Source of the DNA: Pseudomonas sp. GR 6-02
Lineage (GTDB): Bacteria > Pseudomonadota > Gammaproteobacteria > Pseudomonadales > Pseudomonadaceae
Direction of reading: 5' to 3'
Length of the DNA: 64,000 nucleotides
Assembly: GCF_001655615.1 (NCBI RefSeq)
Contig: NZ_CP011567.1
Location: 5,031,001 to 5,095,000, forward strand
The notes under the pieces were generated by a model. It was given only the letters and a program-made list of their open reading frames with translations. It was not told where the DNA came from and ran no database searches. Positions 18,755 through 28,480 of the stretch are shown here, piece by piece (the stretch's first letter is position 1; the number at the start of each line of letters is the position of its first letter). Both the position numbers and the translations under genes were made by a program.

Positions 18755-18787
18755 GTATTTACAAACAAGCATGAATGTAAGTATATT
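18755..18787 (+). promoter_or_regulatory. EmhR/TtgR operator in the emhR-emhA intergenic region
   Basis: 'TATTTACAAACAAGCATGAA' followed by 'TGTAAGTATATT' closely resembles the published TtgR operator of P. putida (TATTTACAAACAACCATGAA...TGTAAGTA), differing by about one base as I recall it. The half sites TTACA and TGTAA are inverted. It overlaps the likely promoters of both divergent genes. Confidence 0.8.
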
Positions 18788-18875
18788 CCTTAGCAAGCTA
18801 CTTATCCACCCGGTAAAATTCTTTAACCTTCCACCTTTCTTGTGCGCAACTTGCGCGCCTGACCCGAGGATCTTC

Positions 18876-20033
18876 ATGCAATTCAAGCCAGCTGTTACCG
18901 CTCTGGTTACTGCCCTCGCCCTGGCATCGCTGCTCAGTGGATGTAAAAAGGAAGAGGCGGCACCTGCCGCACCCACCCCTCAGGTCGGCGTCGTAACCCT
19001 GCAACCACAAGCCTTCACCCTGACGTCCGAACTTCCAGGGCGCACCAGTGCGTTCCGTATTGCCGAAGTTCGCCCACAGGTCAACGGCATCATTCTCAAA
19101 CGACTGTTCAAGGAAGGCGGCGACGTCAAGGCCGGTCAGCAGCTGTATCAGATCGACCCGTCGGTCTATGACGCGACCCTGAAAAGCGCCGAAGCCAACC
19201 TGCGTTCGACCAAGTCGATCTCCGATCGCTACAAGCAACTGGTCGACGAACAGGCCGTCAGCCGTCAGGAATACGACACGGCACTGGCCAACCGCCTGCA
19301 ATCGGAAGCCTCCCTGCAGACCGCCCAGATCAACGTGCGCTACACCAAGGTCTACGCACCGATCTCCGGTCGAATCGGCCGTTCGTCGGTGACGGAAGGC
19401 GCGCTGGTCAGCAGTGGCCAGAGCGACGCCATGGCGGTCATCCAGCAACTGGACCCGATCTATGTCGACGTGACCCAGTCCTCGGTGGAGCTGCTTGAGC
19501 TGCGCCGCGAACTGGAAAGCGGTCGTCTGCAAAAGGCGGGCGACAATGCCGCCGCGGTCAAGCTGACCCTGGAAGACGGCAGCCAGTACGCCGTGGACGG
19601 CAAGCTCGAGTTCTCTGAAGTCTCGGTAGACCAGACCACTGGTTCCGTGACTCTGCGCGCGGTGTTCCCGAACCCTGATCACACCCTGCTGCCGGGCATG
19701 TTCGTTCACGCTCAGTTGCAATCCGGCGTGAACAGCGCGGCGATTCTGGCGCCGCAACAAGGCGTGACCCGCGACCTCAAAGGCACCCCGACCGCGCTGG
19801 TCGTGGGTCCGGACAACAAGGTCGAACTACGTCAGCTCAAGGCCAGCCGTACTGTCGGCAACCAATGGTTGATTGAAGACGGCTTGAAGGCAGGCGATCG
19901 CCTGATCACTGAAGGGCTGCAATTCGTCAGACCTGGTGTTGAAGTCAAGGCCACTGAAGCCACCAACGTCAACGCCAAGAGCCCGGTCCCCGCACAGGCA
20001 GCCAAAGTCGCTGTCGGCGGCAAAGGGGAGTAA
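18876..20033 (+). CDS. emhA: RND efflux periplasmic adaptor EmhA (MexA/TtgA type)
   Basis: 385 aa. Lipoprotein signal with lipobox 'LASLLSGC' (Cys23), lipoyl half 'SELPGRTSAFRIAEVRPQVN', coiled-coil hairpin at about 100-165, barrel domain 'YTKVYAPISGRIGRSSVTEG', and C-terminal Ala/Lys-rich tail. It links the inner-membrane pump to the outer-membrane channel. GAGGA sits upstream of the ATG at 18876; the longer open frame crosses the operator and is not real. Confidence 0.95.
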   Translation: MQFKPAVTALVTALALASLLSGCKKEEAAPAAPTPQVGVVTLQPQAFTLTSELPGRTSAFRIAEVRPQVNGIILKRLFKEGGDVKAGQQLYQIDPSVYDATLKSAEANLRSTKSISDRYKQLVDEQAVSRQEYDTALANRLQSEASLQTAQINVRYTKVYAPISGRIGRSSVTEGALVSSGQSDAMAVIQQLDPIYVDVTQSSVELLELRRELESGRLQKAGDNAAAVKLTLEDGSQYAVDGKLEFSEVSVDQTTGSVTLRAVFPNPDHTLLPGMFVHAQLQSGVNSAAILAPQQGVTRDLKGTPTALVVGPDNKVELRQLKASRTVGNQWLIEDGLKAGDRLITEGLQFVRPGVEVKATEATNVNAKSPVPAQAAKVAVGGKGE

Positions 20034-20036
20034 ACC

Positions 20037-23000
20037 ATGTCGAAATTTTTTATCGACCGTCCGATTTTCGCCTGGGTAATTGCCCTGGTGATCATGCTGG
20101 TCGGGGCTTTATCGATCCTCAAGCTGCCGATCAACCAATACCCGAGCATTGCTCCTCCGGCCATTGCGATCTCCGTGACTTACCCTGGCGCGTCTGCACA
20201 AACCGTGCAGGACACCGTGGTGCAGGTGATCGAACAACAGCTCAACGGTATCGACAACCTGCGTTATGTCTCGTCGGAAAGTAACTCCGACGGCAGCATG
20301 ACCATCACCGCGACCTTCGAGCAGGGCACCAGCTCCGATACCGCGCAGGTTCAGGTCCAGAACAAACTGAACCTGGCCACCCCGCTGCTGCCGCAAGAAG
20401 TGCAGCAGCAGGGTATCCGCGTGACCAAGTCGGTGAAAAACTTCCTGATGGTCATCGGTGTGGTGTCGCGTGACGGCAGCATGACCAAGGACGACCTGTC
20501 CAACTACATCGTGTCGAACATGCAGGACCCGATCTCGCGGACCGCCGGTGTCGGTGACTTCCAGGTCTTCGGTGCCCAGTACGCGATGCGGATCTGGCTC
20601 GACCCGGCCAAGTTGAACAACTTCAACCTGACCCCGGTGGACGTGAAAACCGCCATCGCGGCGCAGAACGTCCAGATCTCGTCCGGTCAACTCGGCGGCT
20701 TGCCCGCCCTGCCCGGCCAGCAACTGAACGCGACCATCATCGGCAAGACCCGTCTGCAGACCGCCGAGCAGTTCAAGGAAATCCTGCTCAAGGTCAACAA
20801 GGACGGCTCGCAGGTTCGCCTCAAAGACGTCGCCGAAGTAGGCCTGGGTGGCGAGAACTACAGCGTCAGCGCCCAGTTCAACGGCAGCCCGGCTTCCGGT
20901 CTGGCAGTAAAACTGGCCAACGGTGCCAACGCCCTCGATACCGCCAAGGCCCTGCGCAAAACCATCGATGACCTGAAACCGTTCTTCCCGCAAGGGATGG
21001 AAGTGGTGTTCCCGTACGACACCACCCCGGTGGTGACCGAGTCGATCAAGGGTGTGGTTGAAACCCTGGTCGAAGCGATCGTGCTGGTGTTCCTGGTGAT
21101 GTTCCTGTTCCTGCAGAACTTCCGCGCCACCGTCATCACCACGATGACCGTGCCGGTGGTATTGCTGGGTACATTCGGGATCCTCGCGGCATTCGGCTTC
21201 AGCATCAACACCCTGACCATGTTCGGCATGGTGCTGGCCATCGGCTTGCTGGTGGACGATGCCATCGTCGTGGTGGAAAACGTCGAACGGGTCATGAGCG
21301 AAGAAGGCCTGTCACCCAAGGAGGCCACCAAGAAATCCATGGGGCAGATCCAGGGTGCGCTGGTCGGTATTGCTCTGGTGCTGTCCGCGGTACTGCTGCC
21401 GATGGCGTTCTTCAGTGGCTCCACCGGTGTGATCTACAAGCAGTTCTCGATCACCATCGTTTCGGCCATGGCCTTGTCGGTGCTGGTTGCATTGATCTTC
21501 ACCCCGGCGCTTTGCGCCACCATGCTCAAGGCGATTCCGAAAGGCGAGCACGGCACGCCGAAACGCGGCTTCTTCGGCTGGTTCAACCGCAACTTCGACC
21601 GTGGCGTCAAAAGCTACGAGCGCGGCGTCGGCAACATGCTCGCTTACAAGGCTCCGTACCTGCTGGCGTACCTGATTATCGTGGTCGGCATGATCTGGCT
21701 GTTCACCCGCATTCCAACGGCGTTCCTGCCGGAAGAAGACCAGGGCGTACTGTTTGCCCAGGTGCAAACCCCGGCCGGTTCCAGCTCCCAGCGCACGCAA
21801 GTGGTCGTGGATGAAATGCGCGAGTTCCTGCTGCGTCCGAGCAAGGATGGCGGCGAAGGCGATGCAGTGGCCTCGGTGTTTACCGTGACCGGCTTCAACT
21901 TCGCTGGCCGTGGCCAGAGTTCGGGCATGGCGTTCATCATGCTCAAACCATGGGACGAACGTAACGCCGACAACAGCGTGTTCAAACTGGCGGCCCGTGC
22001 CCAACAGCACTTCTTTACCTTCCGCGACGCCATGGTGTTTGCCTTTGCGCCACCAGCGGTACTGGAACTGGGTAACGCCACCGGTTTCGACGTATTCCTT
22101 CAGGACCGTGCCGGCATCGGTCACAACAAGCTGATGGAAGCCCGTAACCAGTTCCTCGGCATGGCGGCGCAAAGCAAGGTCCTGTCGCAAGTCCGTCCGA
22201 ACGGCCTGAATGACGAGCCGCAGTACCAGCTGGAAATCGACGATGAGAAGGCCAGCGCCCTGGGCGTGACCCTCACCGACATCAACAACACCCTGTCGAT
22301 TGCCCTGGGCAGTAGCTATGTGAACGACTTCATCGACCGCGGTCGTGTGAAGAAGGTTTACGTGCAAGGCCTGCCCGGCGCTCGCATGAGTCCTGAAGAC
22401 CTGAAGAAGTGGTACGTGCGCAACAGCGCCGGCACCATGGTTCCGTTCTCGGCGTTCGCCAGGGGTGAATGGATCTACGGTTCACCGAAACTGGCCCGTT
22501 ACAACGGCGTGGAAGCGATAGAAATCCTCGGTGCCCCGGCGCCCGGCTATTCCACCGGTGAGGCCATGGCCGAAGTCGAAGCCCTGGCCAAGAAACTGCC
22601 GGCCGGTGTCGGTATTTCCTGGACCGGTCTGTCGTACGAGGAACGTCTGTCCGGCTCGCAAGCACCAGCGCTGTACGCCTTGTCGCTGTTGATGGTGTTC
22701 CTGTGTCTGGCGGCGTTGTATGAAAGCTGGTCGATCCCGATCGCGGTCATGCTGGTCGTACCGCTGGGGATCATCGGTGCGCTGATGGCGACCAGCCTGC
22801 GCGGCCTGTCCAACGACGTGTACTTCCAGGTGGGGCTGTTGACCACCATCGGTCTGGCGGCGAAAAACGCCATTCTGATCGTCGAGTTCGCCAAGGAACT
22901 GCATGAGCAAGGGCGTAGCCTGCGCGATGCAGCGATCGAAGCCTGCCGGATGCGTCTGCGACCGATCATCATGACCTCGCTCGCATTCGTGCTCGGCGTG

Positions 23001-23198
23001 GTACCGCTGGCCATTTCCACGGGCGCCGGTTCGGGTAGCCAACATGCGATCGGTACCGGGGTGATTGGCGGTATGCTCACGGCCACGATCCTGGCGATCT
23101 TCTGGGTTCCGTTGTTCTTCGTCACCGTGTCGTCCATGGGCCAGCGCAAAGTCGCCGACCAGGATGACGCCATTGAAACTCCTCAAGAGGCTGGCTAA
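20037..23198 (+). CDS. emhB: RND multidrug efflux permease EmhB (MexB/TtgB type)
   Basis: 1053 aa, full family length. N-terminus [20 protein letters not shown]; large periplasmic porter loops; proton relay Asp407-Asp408 in '[20 protein letters not shown]' at the canonical positions; '[17 protein letters not shown]' in the second half. It captures hydrophobic drugs and solvents from periplasm and membrane in exchange for protons. Three bases separate it from emhA. Confidence 0.96.
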   Translation: MSKFFIDRPIFAWVIALVIMLVGALSILKLPINQYPSIAPPAIAISVTYPGASAQTVQDTVVQVIEQQLNGIDNLRYVSSESNSDGSMTITATFEQGTSSDTAQVQVQNKLNLATPLLPQEVQQQGIRVTKSVKNFLMVIGVVSRDGSMTKDDLSNYIVSNMQDPISRTAGVGDFQVFGAQYAMRIWLDPAKLNNFNLTPVDVKTAIAAQNVQISSGQLGGLPALPGQQLNATIIGKTRLQTAEQFKEILLKVNKDGSQVRLKDVAEVGLGGENYSVSAQFNGSPASGLAVKLANGANALDTAKALRKTIDDLKPFFPQGMEVVFPYDTTPVVTESIKGVVETLVEAIVLVFLVMFLFLQNFRATVITTMTVPVVLLGTFGILAAFGFSINTLTMFGMVLAIGLLVDDAIVVVENVERVMSEEGLSPKEATKKSMGQIQGALVGIALVLSAVLLPMAFFSGSTGVIYKQFSITIVSAMALSVLVALIFTPALCATMLKAIPKGEHGTPKRGFFGWFNRNFDRGVKSYERGVGNMLAYKAPYLLAYLIIVVGMIWLFTRIPTAFLPEEDQGVLFAQVQTPAGSSSQRTQVVVDEMREFLLRPSKDGGEGDAVASVFTVTGFNFAGRGQSSGMAFIMLKPWDERNADNSVFKLAARAQQHFFTFRDAMVFAFAPPAVLELGNATGFDVFLQDRAGIGHNKLMEARNQFLGMAAQSKVLSQVRPNGLNDEPQYQLEIDDEKASALGVTLTDINNTLSIALGSSYVNDFIDRGRVKKVYVQGLPGARMSPEDLKKWYVRNSAGTMVPFSAFARGEWIYGSPKLARYNGVEAIEILGAPAPGYSTGEAMAEVEALAKKLPAGVGISWTGLSYEERLSGSQAPALYALSLLMVFLCLAALYESWSIPIAVMLVVPLGIIGALMATSLRGLSNDVYFQVGLLTTIGLAAKNAILIVEFAKELHEQGRSLRDAAIEACRMRLRPIIMTSLAFVLGVVPLAISTGAGSGSQHAIGTGVIGGMLTATILAIFWVPLFFVTVSSMGQRKVADQDDAIETPQEAG

Positions 23199-24658
23199 TG
23201 AGCAAGTCGCTACTCTCCCTGGCAGTCACCGCTTTCGTGCTGAGTGGCTGCTCGCTGATACCCGATTATCAGCGGCCTGAAGCACCGGTGGCGGGCCAAT
23301 ACCCGCAAGGCCCGGCGTATTCGCCGGCCCAGGCGCCCAACCAGGCCGCCGCCGAACAGGGCTGGAAGCAGTTTTTCCACGACCCGGCGCTGCAGCAGGT
23401 GATTCAGACCGCGCTGGAGAACAACCGTGACCTGCGTGTCGCTGCGCTGAACATCGACGCTTATGCGGCTCAATACCGCATCCAGCGCGCCGACCTGTTC
23501 CCGGCGGTTTCGGCCACCGGCAGCGGCAGTCGTCAGCGGGTTCCGGCACGGGCCTCGCAAACCGGCGAAGCGAACATCAGCAGTTCCTACTCGGCCACCG
23601 TCGGCATCAGCGCCTATGAACTCGACCTGTTCGGTCGGGTGCGCAGCCTGAGCGAAGAGGCCCTGCAGAAGTACTTCGCCACTGAAGAAGCACGGCGCAG
23701 CACGCAGATCAGTCTGGTGGCCAGCGTGGCCAATGCCTATCTGACCTGGCAGGCCGACAAGGAACTGCTGAAACTGACCCAGGAAACCCTCGGTGCCTTC
23801 GAGGAGAGCTACAAGCTCACCTCGCGCAGCAACGAAGTGGGCGTAGCCTCGGCGCTGGATCTGGCCCAGTCACGTACCTCGGTGGAAAACGCCCGTGCGC
23901 AACAGGCCAAATACACCCGTCAGGTCGCCCAAGATGAAAACAGCCTGGTGTTGCTGCTCGGCACCGGCATCCCGGCCAATCTGCAAGCAGCCAAGCCACT
24001 GTCGGACGACCTGCTGAGCGACGTGCCGGCCGGCCTGCCGTCGGACTTGCTGCAACGTCGCCCGGACATCCTCCAGGCCGAATACAACCTCAAGGCCGCC
24101 AACGCCAACATCGGCGCGGCGCGGGCTGCATTCTTCCCGAGCATCAGCCTGACCGCCAATGCCGGCTCCCTGAGCCCGGACCTGTCCGGTCTGTTCAAGG
24201 GTGGTTCGGGCACCTGGTTGTTCCAGCCGCAAATCAACCTGCCGATCTTCAACGCCGGCAGCCTGCGTGCCAGCCTGGATTACTCCAAGATCCAGAAAGA
24301 CATCAGCGTGGCGAACTACGAGAAGTCCATTCAAACGGCCTTCCAGGAAGTCGCCGATGGCCTGGCCGCACGCCAGACCTACACCGAGCAGTTGCAGGCT
24401 CAGCGTGATTTCGTCAGCGCCAACCAGGACTACTACCGTCTGGCCGAGCGTCGTTATCGCATCGGGGTCGACAGCAACCTGACCTTCCTCGACGCCCAGC
24501 GCCAGCTGTTCAGTGCCCAACAGGCGCTGATCACCGACCGCCTGGCGCAGCTGACCAGCGCGGTCAACCTGTACAAGGCGTTGGGCGGTGGCTGGAATGA
24601 ACAGACGGCGAAGAACGAGCCGTTGAAAGAAGAAGCGCCGAAGATGAAGTTGTTCTGA
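23198..24658 (+). CDS. emhC: RND efflux outer-membrane channel EmhC (OprM/TtgC type)
   Basis: 486 aa. Lipobox 'FVLSGC' with Cys18; two TolC-type repeats ('[20 protein letters not shown]', '[20 protein letters not shown]', '[20 protein letters not shown]'). Forms the trimeric outer-membrane duct of the pump. Coupled to emhB by a TAATG overlap. A terminator follows at 24674. Confidence 0.95.
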   Translation: MSKSLLSLAVTAFVLSGCSLIPDYQRPEAPVAGQYPQGPAYSPAQAPNQAAAEQGWKQFFHDPALQQVIQTALENNRDLRVAALNIDAYAAQYRIQRADLFPAVSATGSGSRQRVPARASQTGEANISSSYSATVGISAYELDLFGRVRSLSEEALQKYFATEEARRSTQISLVASVANAYLTWQADKELLKLTQETLGAFEESYKLTSRSNEVGVASALDLAQSRTSVENARAQQAKYTRQVAQDENSLVLLLGTGIPANLQAAKPLSDDLLSDVPAGLPSDLLQRRPDILQAEYNLKAANANIGAARAAFFPSISLTANAGSLSPDLSGLFKGGSGTWLFQPQINLPIFNAGSLRASLDYSKIQKDISVANYEKSIQTAFQEVADGLAARQTYTEQLQAQRDFVSANQDYYRLAERRYRIGVDSNLTFLDAQRQLFSAQQALITDRLAQLTSAVNLYKALGGGWNEQTAKNEPLKEEAPKMKLF

Positions 24659-24673
24659 TAGCGCCGTAAACAC

Positions 24674-24699
24674 GAAGCCCACCGTTTGGTGGGCTTTTT
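24674..24699 (+). terminator. Rho-independent terminator after emhC
   Basis: GAAGCCCACC-GTTT-GGTGGGCTTTTT: 8-9 bp GC-rich stem with a T tract, 15 bp after the emhC stop. It also separates the pump operon from the convergent RiPP-type operon. Confidence 0.88.
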
Positions 24700-24730
24700 G
24701 TTGGTCGTGAAAAAAACCAGCCTGTTCGCT

Positions 24731-26701
24731 TCACCCTCCGACTCCATTGACCAGAAACACCGGCTCTTCCAGATAATCGAGCCCCAAGCGGTTTTCGAAC
24801 ATTTCGTCGCGTAACGCTGCGGTAGTGAAACTGCCCAGGCCCAGCGCGGTGGCCAGCAGGGAAAAGGTCTGACTCAGATGCCCGGCATCCATCAGCGCCA
24901 CCCGCAATGCGCGGCTGAATTCGTATTTCCAGGCCATTCGCTCGACCCGCGCCGTGGAAACGAACACCGCTGCCGCATCCTTGATCCACGCCTGTCCACC
25001 ACAAGCCTCGCTGATCCAGGCTCGCGGATCTTCCAGGGAAATCAGCTCAAGCCCATGACGGCGTACCGAATAGTGGTAAAGCCCCCGCTCGAAACCCTGC
25101 ACGTTCATCAGCACCGCATACACCTCGGTGCCCTGCAGCGAACCGCCGGCCGGCGAGGTTTTCTTCAGGAAATAGTCACCCATGCGGTTGTGCTGCACGA
25201 CGGTCGCGCCCCAGGTGTAGTAGAGCAACAAAGACAGTTGTTCCGAACTCAACGGCTGATCACTGAAGGTTCGCGACGTACGGCGATTGCACAGCGAGTC
25301 CAGCAGCGTCGGCTGAGCAATCGCACAGGCAGGCAACAGCGGGTTTTCCAGGGCGATGAACGGATGGGACCAGTAGTCCTTGAACGCCGACGGCTGAGGT
25401 TGCGCCGAGGCCTTTTGCTCCAGCTCCGTTTCCAGCTCGGCGACGCTGATGTAGGGCGTGTGCGAGCCGGTCCGGGTACTCAGGTAAAACTCCAGCGCTG
25501 CATCCCAACGGGTCCAAAGGTTGAGCGAATGCTTACCCTGGTTATACGTGACCGAACCCGATTGATTCACCACGGGCAGCAAAACACCATGGCTGACCAG
25601 TGTTCTCAGAAACGCCAGGTTGTCGTCCTGTGCAGGACTTTGCAAAACCCCCGGCAGCAACAAGGCACTTTCCAGCGTTTGCGGGCTCAGGAAATGGCGC
25701 AGTAACGGCAGCAACGTCACGTCAAACTCCAGGCTCAAGTCCTGCTGCCGGTCTCGGATAAAAAACGACGCCGAGCCAACGCTGAGCCAGGTGCTTTCCC
25801 TGAGTTTCAGCAGGGTCTGCGCGTCCTCCGACGGCGTCTGTTGATCACCCTGTTGATCAAGCTCCTGCCAGAACAGGGCCTTGGGCCTCAAGGACTTGAT
25901 GGCCTTGATCAAGGTCAACAGTTCCGCGTCATCGGTTTTGCGCGAAATATCCCACTCCAGGGTGATCGCTTTCACCGGGGATGATCTGAACAGCTCACGC
26001 AAAATGTCCCAATCCCGCCGTGGATGGCTGGTGTGAATTTCAATCAACCGGTCCAGCGGCAACGAACGCAAATAGTCGTTCAGGTCGTAACCCTGGGTTC
26101 TGGCGGTCGTGATCGCGCTGTCGAGATCCAGCAAAAATCCCGAGCCGCTGCGCTCCACCACACTGGAAATGAACTCGCCTTCGGACTGCTCTTGTGCGCC
26201 CGGCAATGAAAACAACCGCGGTGCGTTTTCCAGCACCAGCAGTGTGGCCGTGAGCTCGCGCAATTCGATGGCATTGGCCACCACCGTGTCAGCCACCTCT
26301 TGGGCCAGGGTCGGCAAAATGAAATGCTGCGTGTCGCCACCGTGGAAACGCGACCAGGAAATATGCTCGGCCAGCCACGGCGAGCGGGTTTTGTCGCACA
26401 GTCTCCGCGTCATGTTCAGAAATTCGCGATCCATCGCGATGCCCACACTGCCCAGGGACAAACTGGACGAGTGCAGCAGGCTCGGTACTCGAGCGCTGAC
26501 GTCAAGTAAACGAGGCTGCAGGATGCAGTGGGTCGGCTGAAACTCGACGTAATCGAAATGCGGCAAACCCTCAGCGAGAATTCGCTCGACCGTCGGGTCA
26601 AGTCCATCCTCCGACCGGTCATCCTGTGCCCTGCGCCGTGGCAAATGGTATTCCAGCCCTACTCCGGCCTCGGGATAGGACGAGGCATCAAACATCCCCA
26701 T
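24731..26701 (-). CDS. Fusion: DUF692/MNIO iron oxidase - linker domain - SagB-type dehydrogenase
   Basis: 656 aa. Residues ~10-270 follow the DUF692 (multinuclear non-heme iron oxidase, MNIO) pattern: 'GVGLEYHLPRR', 'HFDYVEFQPTH', H77 in 'LLHSSSLSLGS', 'AEHISWSRFHG' (H113), 'LVLENAPRLF', 'FLLDLDSAITTARTQGYD' (D192), 'LIEIHTSH' (H223, H226), 'ITLEWD' (E249). Residues ~300-380 look like a small winged-helix region as found before SagB domains and may bind the leader. Residues ~467-656 are a SagB/McbC nitroreductase: 'NRRTSRTFSDQPLS', 'SPAGGSLQGTEVY', a Lys592-Tyr593 pair and 'DAGHLSQTFSLLATALGLG'. It is the last gene of the operon (gap 16 bp). Its probable role is oxidative modification of the peptide encoded at 28481. 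The chemistry is unknown, and no YcaO cyclodehydratase is nearby. Confidence 0.82.
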   Translation of the reverse strand: MGMFDASSYPEAGVGLEYHLPRRRAQDDRSEDGLDPTVERILAEGLPHFDYVEFQPTHCILQPRLLDVSARVPSLLHSSSLSLGSVGIAMDREFLNMTRRLCDKTRSPWLAEHISWSRFHGGDTQHFILPTLAQEVADTVVANAIELRELTATLLVLENAPRLFSLPGAQEQSEGEFISSVVERSGSGFLLDLDSAITTARTQGYDLNDYLRSLPLDRLIEIHTSHPRRDWDILRELFRSSPVKAITLEWDISRKTDDAELLTLIKAIKSLRPKALFWQELDQQGDQQTPSEDAQTLLKLRESTWLSVGSASFFIRDRQQDLSLEFDVTLLPLLRHFLSPQTLESALLLPGVLQSPAQDDNLAFLRTLVSHGVLLPVVNQSGSVTYNQGKHSLNLWTRWDAALEFYLSTRTGSHTPYISVAELETELEQKASAQPQPSAFKDYWSHPFIALENPLLPACAIAQPTLLDSLCNRRTSRTFSDQPLSSEQLSLLLYYTWGATVVQHNRMGDYFLKKTSPAGGSLQGTEVYAVLMNVQGFERGLYHYSVRRHGLELISLEDPRAWISEACGGQAWIKDAAAVFVSTARVERMAWKYEFSRALRVALMDAGHLSQTFSLLATALGLGSFTTAALRDEMFENRLGLDYLEEPVFLVNGVGG

Positions 26702-26717
26702 GTGAGCCTCCCCGGCT

Positions 26718-27878
26718 TCAGGCGGTCAGACCCAGCAAGCGTTGTTGCTCAGTATCAGTCCCCGATATCGCCAACAGCCCGGCATATTGGTTTTCCTGCG
26801 CTCTGACCTCTTTGGCGAGGTTTTCCAGAAGTTGACGTCCTTGTGGGGTGAATTCAGTGCTGGCCTCAAAGTCCGGCAATGCCTTGATCAAGCCTCGCAG
26901 AATGTACAGAAGACGGTTTTGCGCCCGTTGCAGCTCATCGGTCGAACGCGAACGAACCCGCCCCAGGTATTTGACCAACGCGATGTACACGTAAAACGCG
27001 TGGAAGTAGCCATAAAAGTCACGCTTCTGTCCCGACCACGGCAAGGTGTACAAAGGCTCCCGCGAGGTCTCTTCCTTAACGACCGGGCACGCCTCGACAA
27101 TGTGATAGAGCAACTGATGGGTGGCCTCATGCACCAGGGACTCTTCCAGATCGAGTATCGAATCATCCCGGCTCGACAACAGGATGATTCCGGTGAAACG
27201 GGACGCCGAACAGCTTCGAAATGAACCATCGGGTAAATAGAAAATCGACTTGACCAGTTTTTTGATTTGCTCACGGCAGGCGGGCCATGTGTGCTCTATG
27301 CGCAACAGGGCAATATTCACCACGTCGCAAAAAAACCGTACGGAGTAACCGCTACGCTCCAACTGTTTGCGGACGGCTTCATCCTCCGGAAACTCATAAC
27401 TGGGCGGCATCACTATCGCTACCAGCGGATCGACATCAAACCGATGCACAGGGGGGCAATAATGATTCACGCGGGAACTGTCGGATGCTTTGACACGCAC
27501 TAACATCTCAGGAAATTCGCACAGCATTTTTTCCAGCTCACTCCTGTCCTCGGTCTTTTTCGTGATGACCAGATTGGCATAATGAGCGGTCAGTACATTC
27601 CACACTTGAAACACCGGATCATTAATAATCAAGCGCTGTTCACGGGTCGGAGGGACGATAAGATTAAATGCCTGTTCAAAAAACTCTGCCAGATGTGGCG
27701 CGTTGGGAAACAACTGAAAAAGTTCGGTGTACAGCGCAACAAAGCTGGTGTATCGATTTCGACTGACACGCTCCAGCAAGACTTCAAATCGCGAAGGCTC
27801 CGAATCCGCAAGGAAGGTCGTGCCCTGAAATAAATCCTCGACCGAGAGCTCACGTTGACCACTGTTACCGATGTCCAT
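26718..27878 (-). CDS. HExxH-motif protein, putative peptide beta-hydroxylase of a RiPP pathway
   Basis: 386 aa. The motif 'SLVHEATHQLLYHI' (H250, E251, H254) and the downstream 'WSGQKRDFYGYFHAFYVYIA' (His near 293) match the 'HEXXH motif domain' family found in RiPP clusters. Some members are now described as 2-oxoglutarate-dependent peptide beta-hydroxylases rather than proteases. The N-terminal 200 residues are helical and unassigned. It lies 14 bp after the GNAT gene and 16 bp before the MNIO-SagB fusion. A true metalloprotease cutting the leader is the main alternative. Confidence 0.75.
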   Translation of the reverse strand: MDIGNSGQRELSVEDLFQGTTFLADSEPSRFEVLLERVSRNRYTSFVALYTELFQLFPNAPHLAEFFEQAFNLIVPPTREQRLIINDPVFQVWNVLTAHYANLVITKKTEDRSELEKMLCEFPEMLVRVKASDSSRVNHYCPPVHRFDVDPLVAIVMPPSYEFPEDEAVRKQLERSGYSVRFFCDVVNIALLRIEHTWPACREQIKKLVKSIFYLPDGSFRSCSASRFTGIILLSSRDDSILDLEESLVHEATHQLLYHIVEACPVVKEETSREPLYTLPWSGQKRDFYGYFHAFYVYIALVKYLGRVRSRSTDELQRAQNRLLYILRGLIKALPDFEASTEFTPQGRQLLENLAKEVRAQENQYAGLLAISGTDTEQQRLLGLTA

Positions 27879-27892
27879 TTCTCAACCTTCCC

Positions 27893-28369
27893 TTAGGTTG
27901 GCGGCAACGGCTTCGCCATTGTCAGACTGGCAATGCCATAACCCAGTTGTTCATAAAGACGACGCGCCGCATCGTTGCGACCAAAGACATGCAACCGCAC
28001 TTCCTTGCATCCCGCCTGGCTCGCCCATGATTCCAGGGCCAGCAGCGATTGTTTTGCATAACCCTGGCGGCGCTCGCCGGGGTCAATGTAAATATCCAGA
28101 ATGAAGGCGATCCGACCGGCGCCAGCGTGTCGTTCGGCAACCCATAATTCACCGATGCGCCGCGCTTGATCCTGGATTACCCAGAGTTGATTCTTTTCAG
28201 TCAATCGCCCTTGCGGCAACAATTGCTCGAAGACGCTTCGTGCCCTTTGCGACGCCTCCTCCTGGCCCCACTCGCCGGCGGCGACCATCCCGTCGCCATA
28301 TTCAGCAAGGGCTCTGTCGGCGAACGTAGCAAAGTCCGCGTCATTCATTGGAGCCAAGGTGACAGACAT
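27893..28369 (-). CDS. GNAT family N-acetyltransferase in the RiPP-like operon
   Basis: 158 aa. Acetyl-CoA binding motif 'IDPGERRQGYAKQSLLALE' (a Q/R-x-x-G-x-G/A variant), then 'VRLHVFGRNDAARRLYEQLG' with the C-terminal strand 'YGIASLTMAKPL'. It is the second gene of the operon: a 111-bp gap holding a stem-loop separates it from the precursor gene, and 14 bp separate it from the HExxH gene. Acetylation of the peptide product (tailoring or self-protection) is a reasonable inference; it could also be a bystander. Confidence 0.82.
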   Translation of the reverse strand: MSVTLAPMNDADFATFADRALAEYGDGMVAAGEWGQEEASQRARSVFEQLLPQGRLTEKNQLWVIQDQARRIGELWVAERHAGAGRIAFILDIYIDPGERRQGYAKQSLLALESWASQAGCKEVRLHVFGRNDAARRLYEQLGYGIASLTMAKPLPPT

Positions 28370-28417
28370 GCGTCATTCACTCCGTGCCCGAGTGCTTCAG
28401 GTCATGGGTCTGATAAG

Positions 28418-28469
28418 GCCATTCGGCGTACCACCGTAAAAGCCCACCTTTCGTGGCACGCCAAATGGC
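28418..28469 (-). promoter_or_regulatory. Intergenic RNA stem-loop between precursor and enzyme genes
   Basis: On the transcribed (minus) strand, GCCATTTGGCGTGCCAC pairs with GTGGTACGCCGAATGGC over 17 positions, with two G-U wobbles and an 18-nt loop. On the opposite strand the same two positions would be A-C mismatches, so the structure fits the operon's own RNA. No T run follows, so it is more likely a processing/stability or attenuation element that keeps precursor mRNA abundant than a full terminator. Confidence 0.7.
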
Positions 28470-28480
28470 ATCACCCACCG

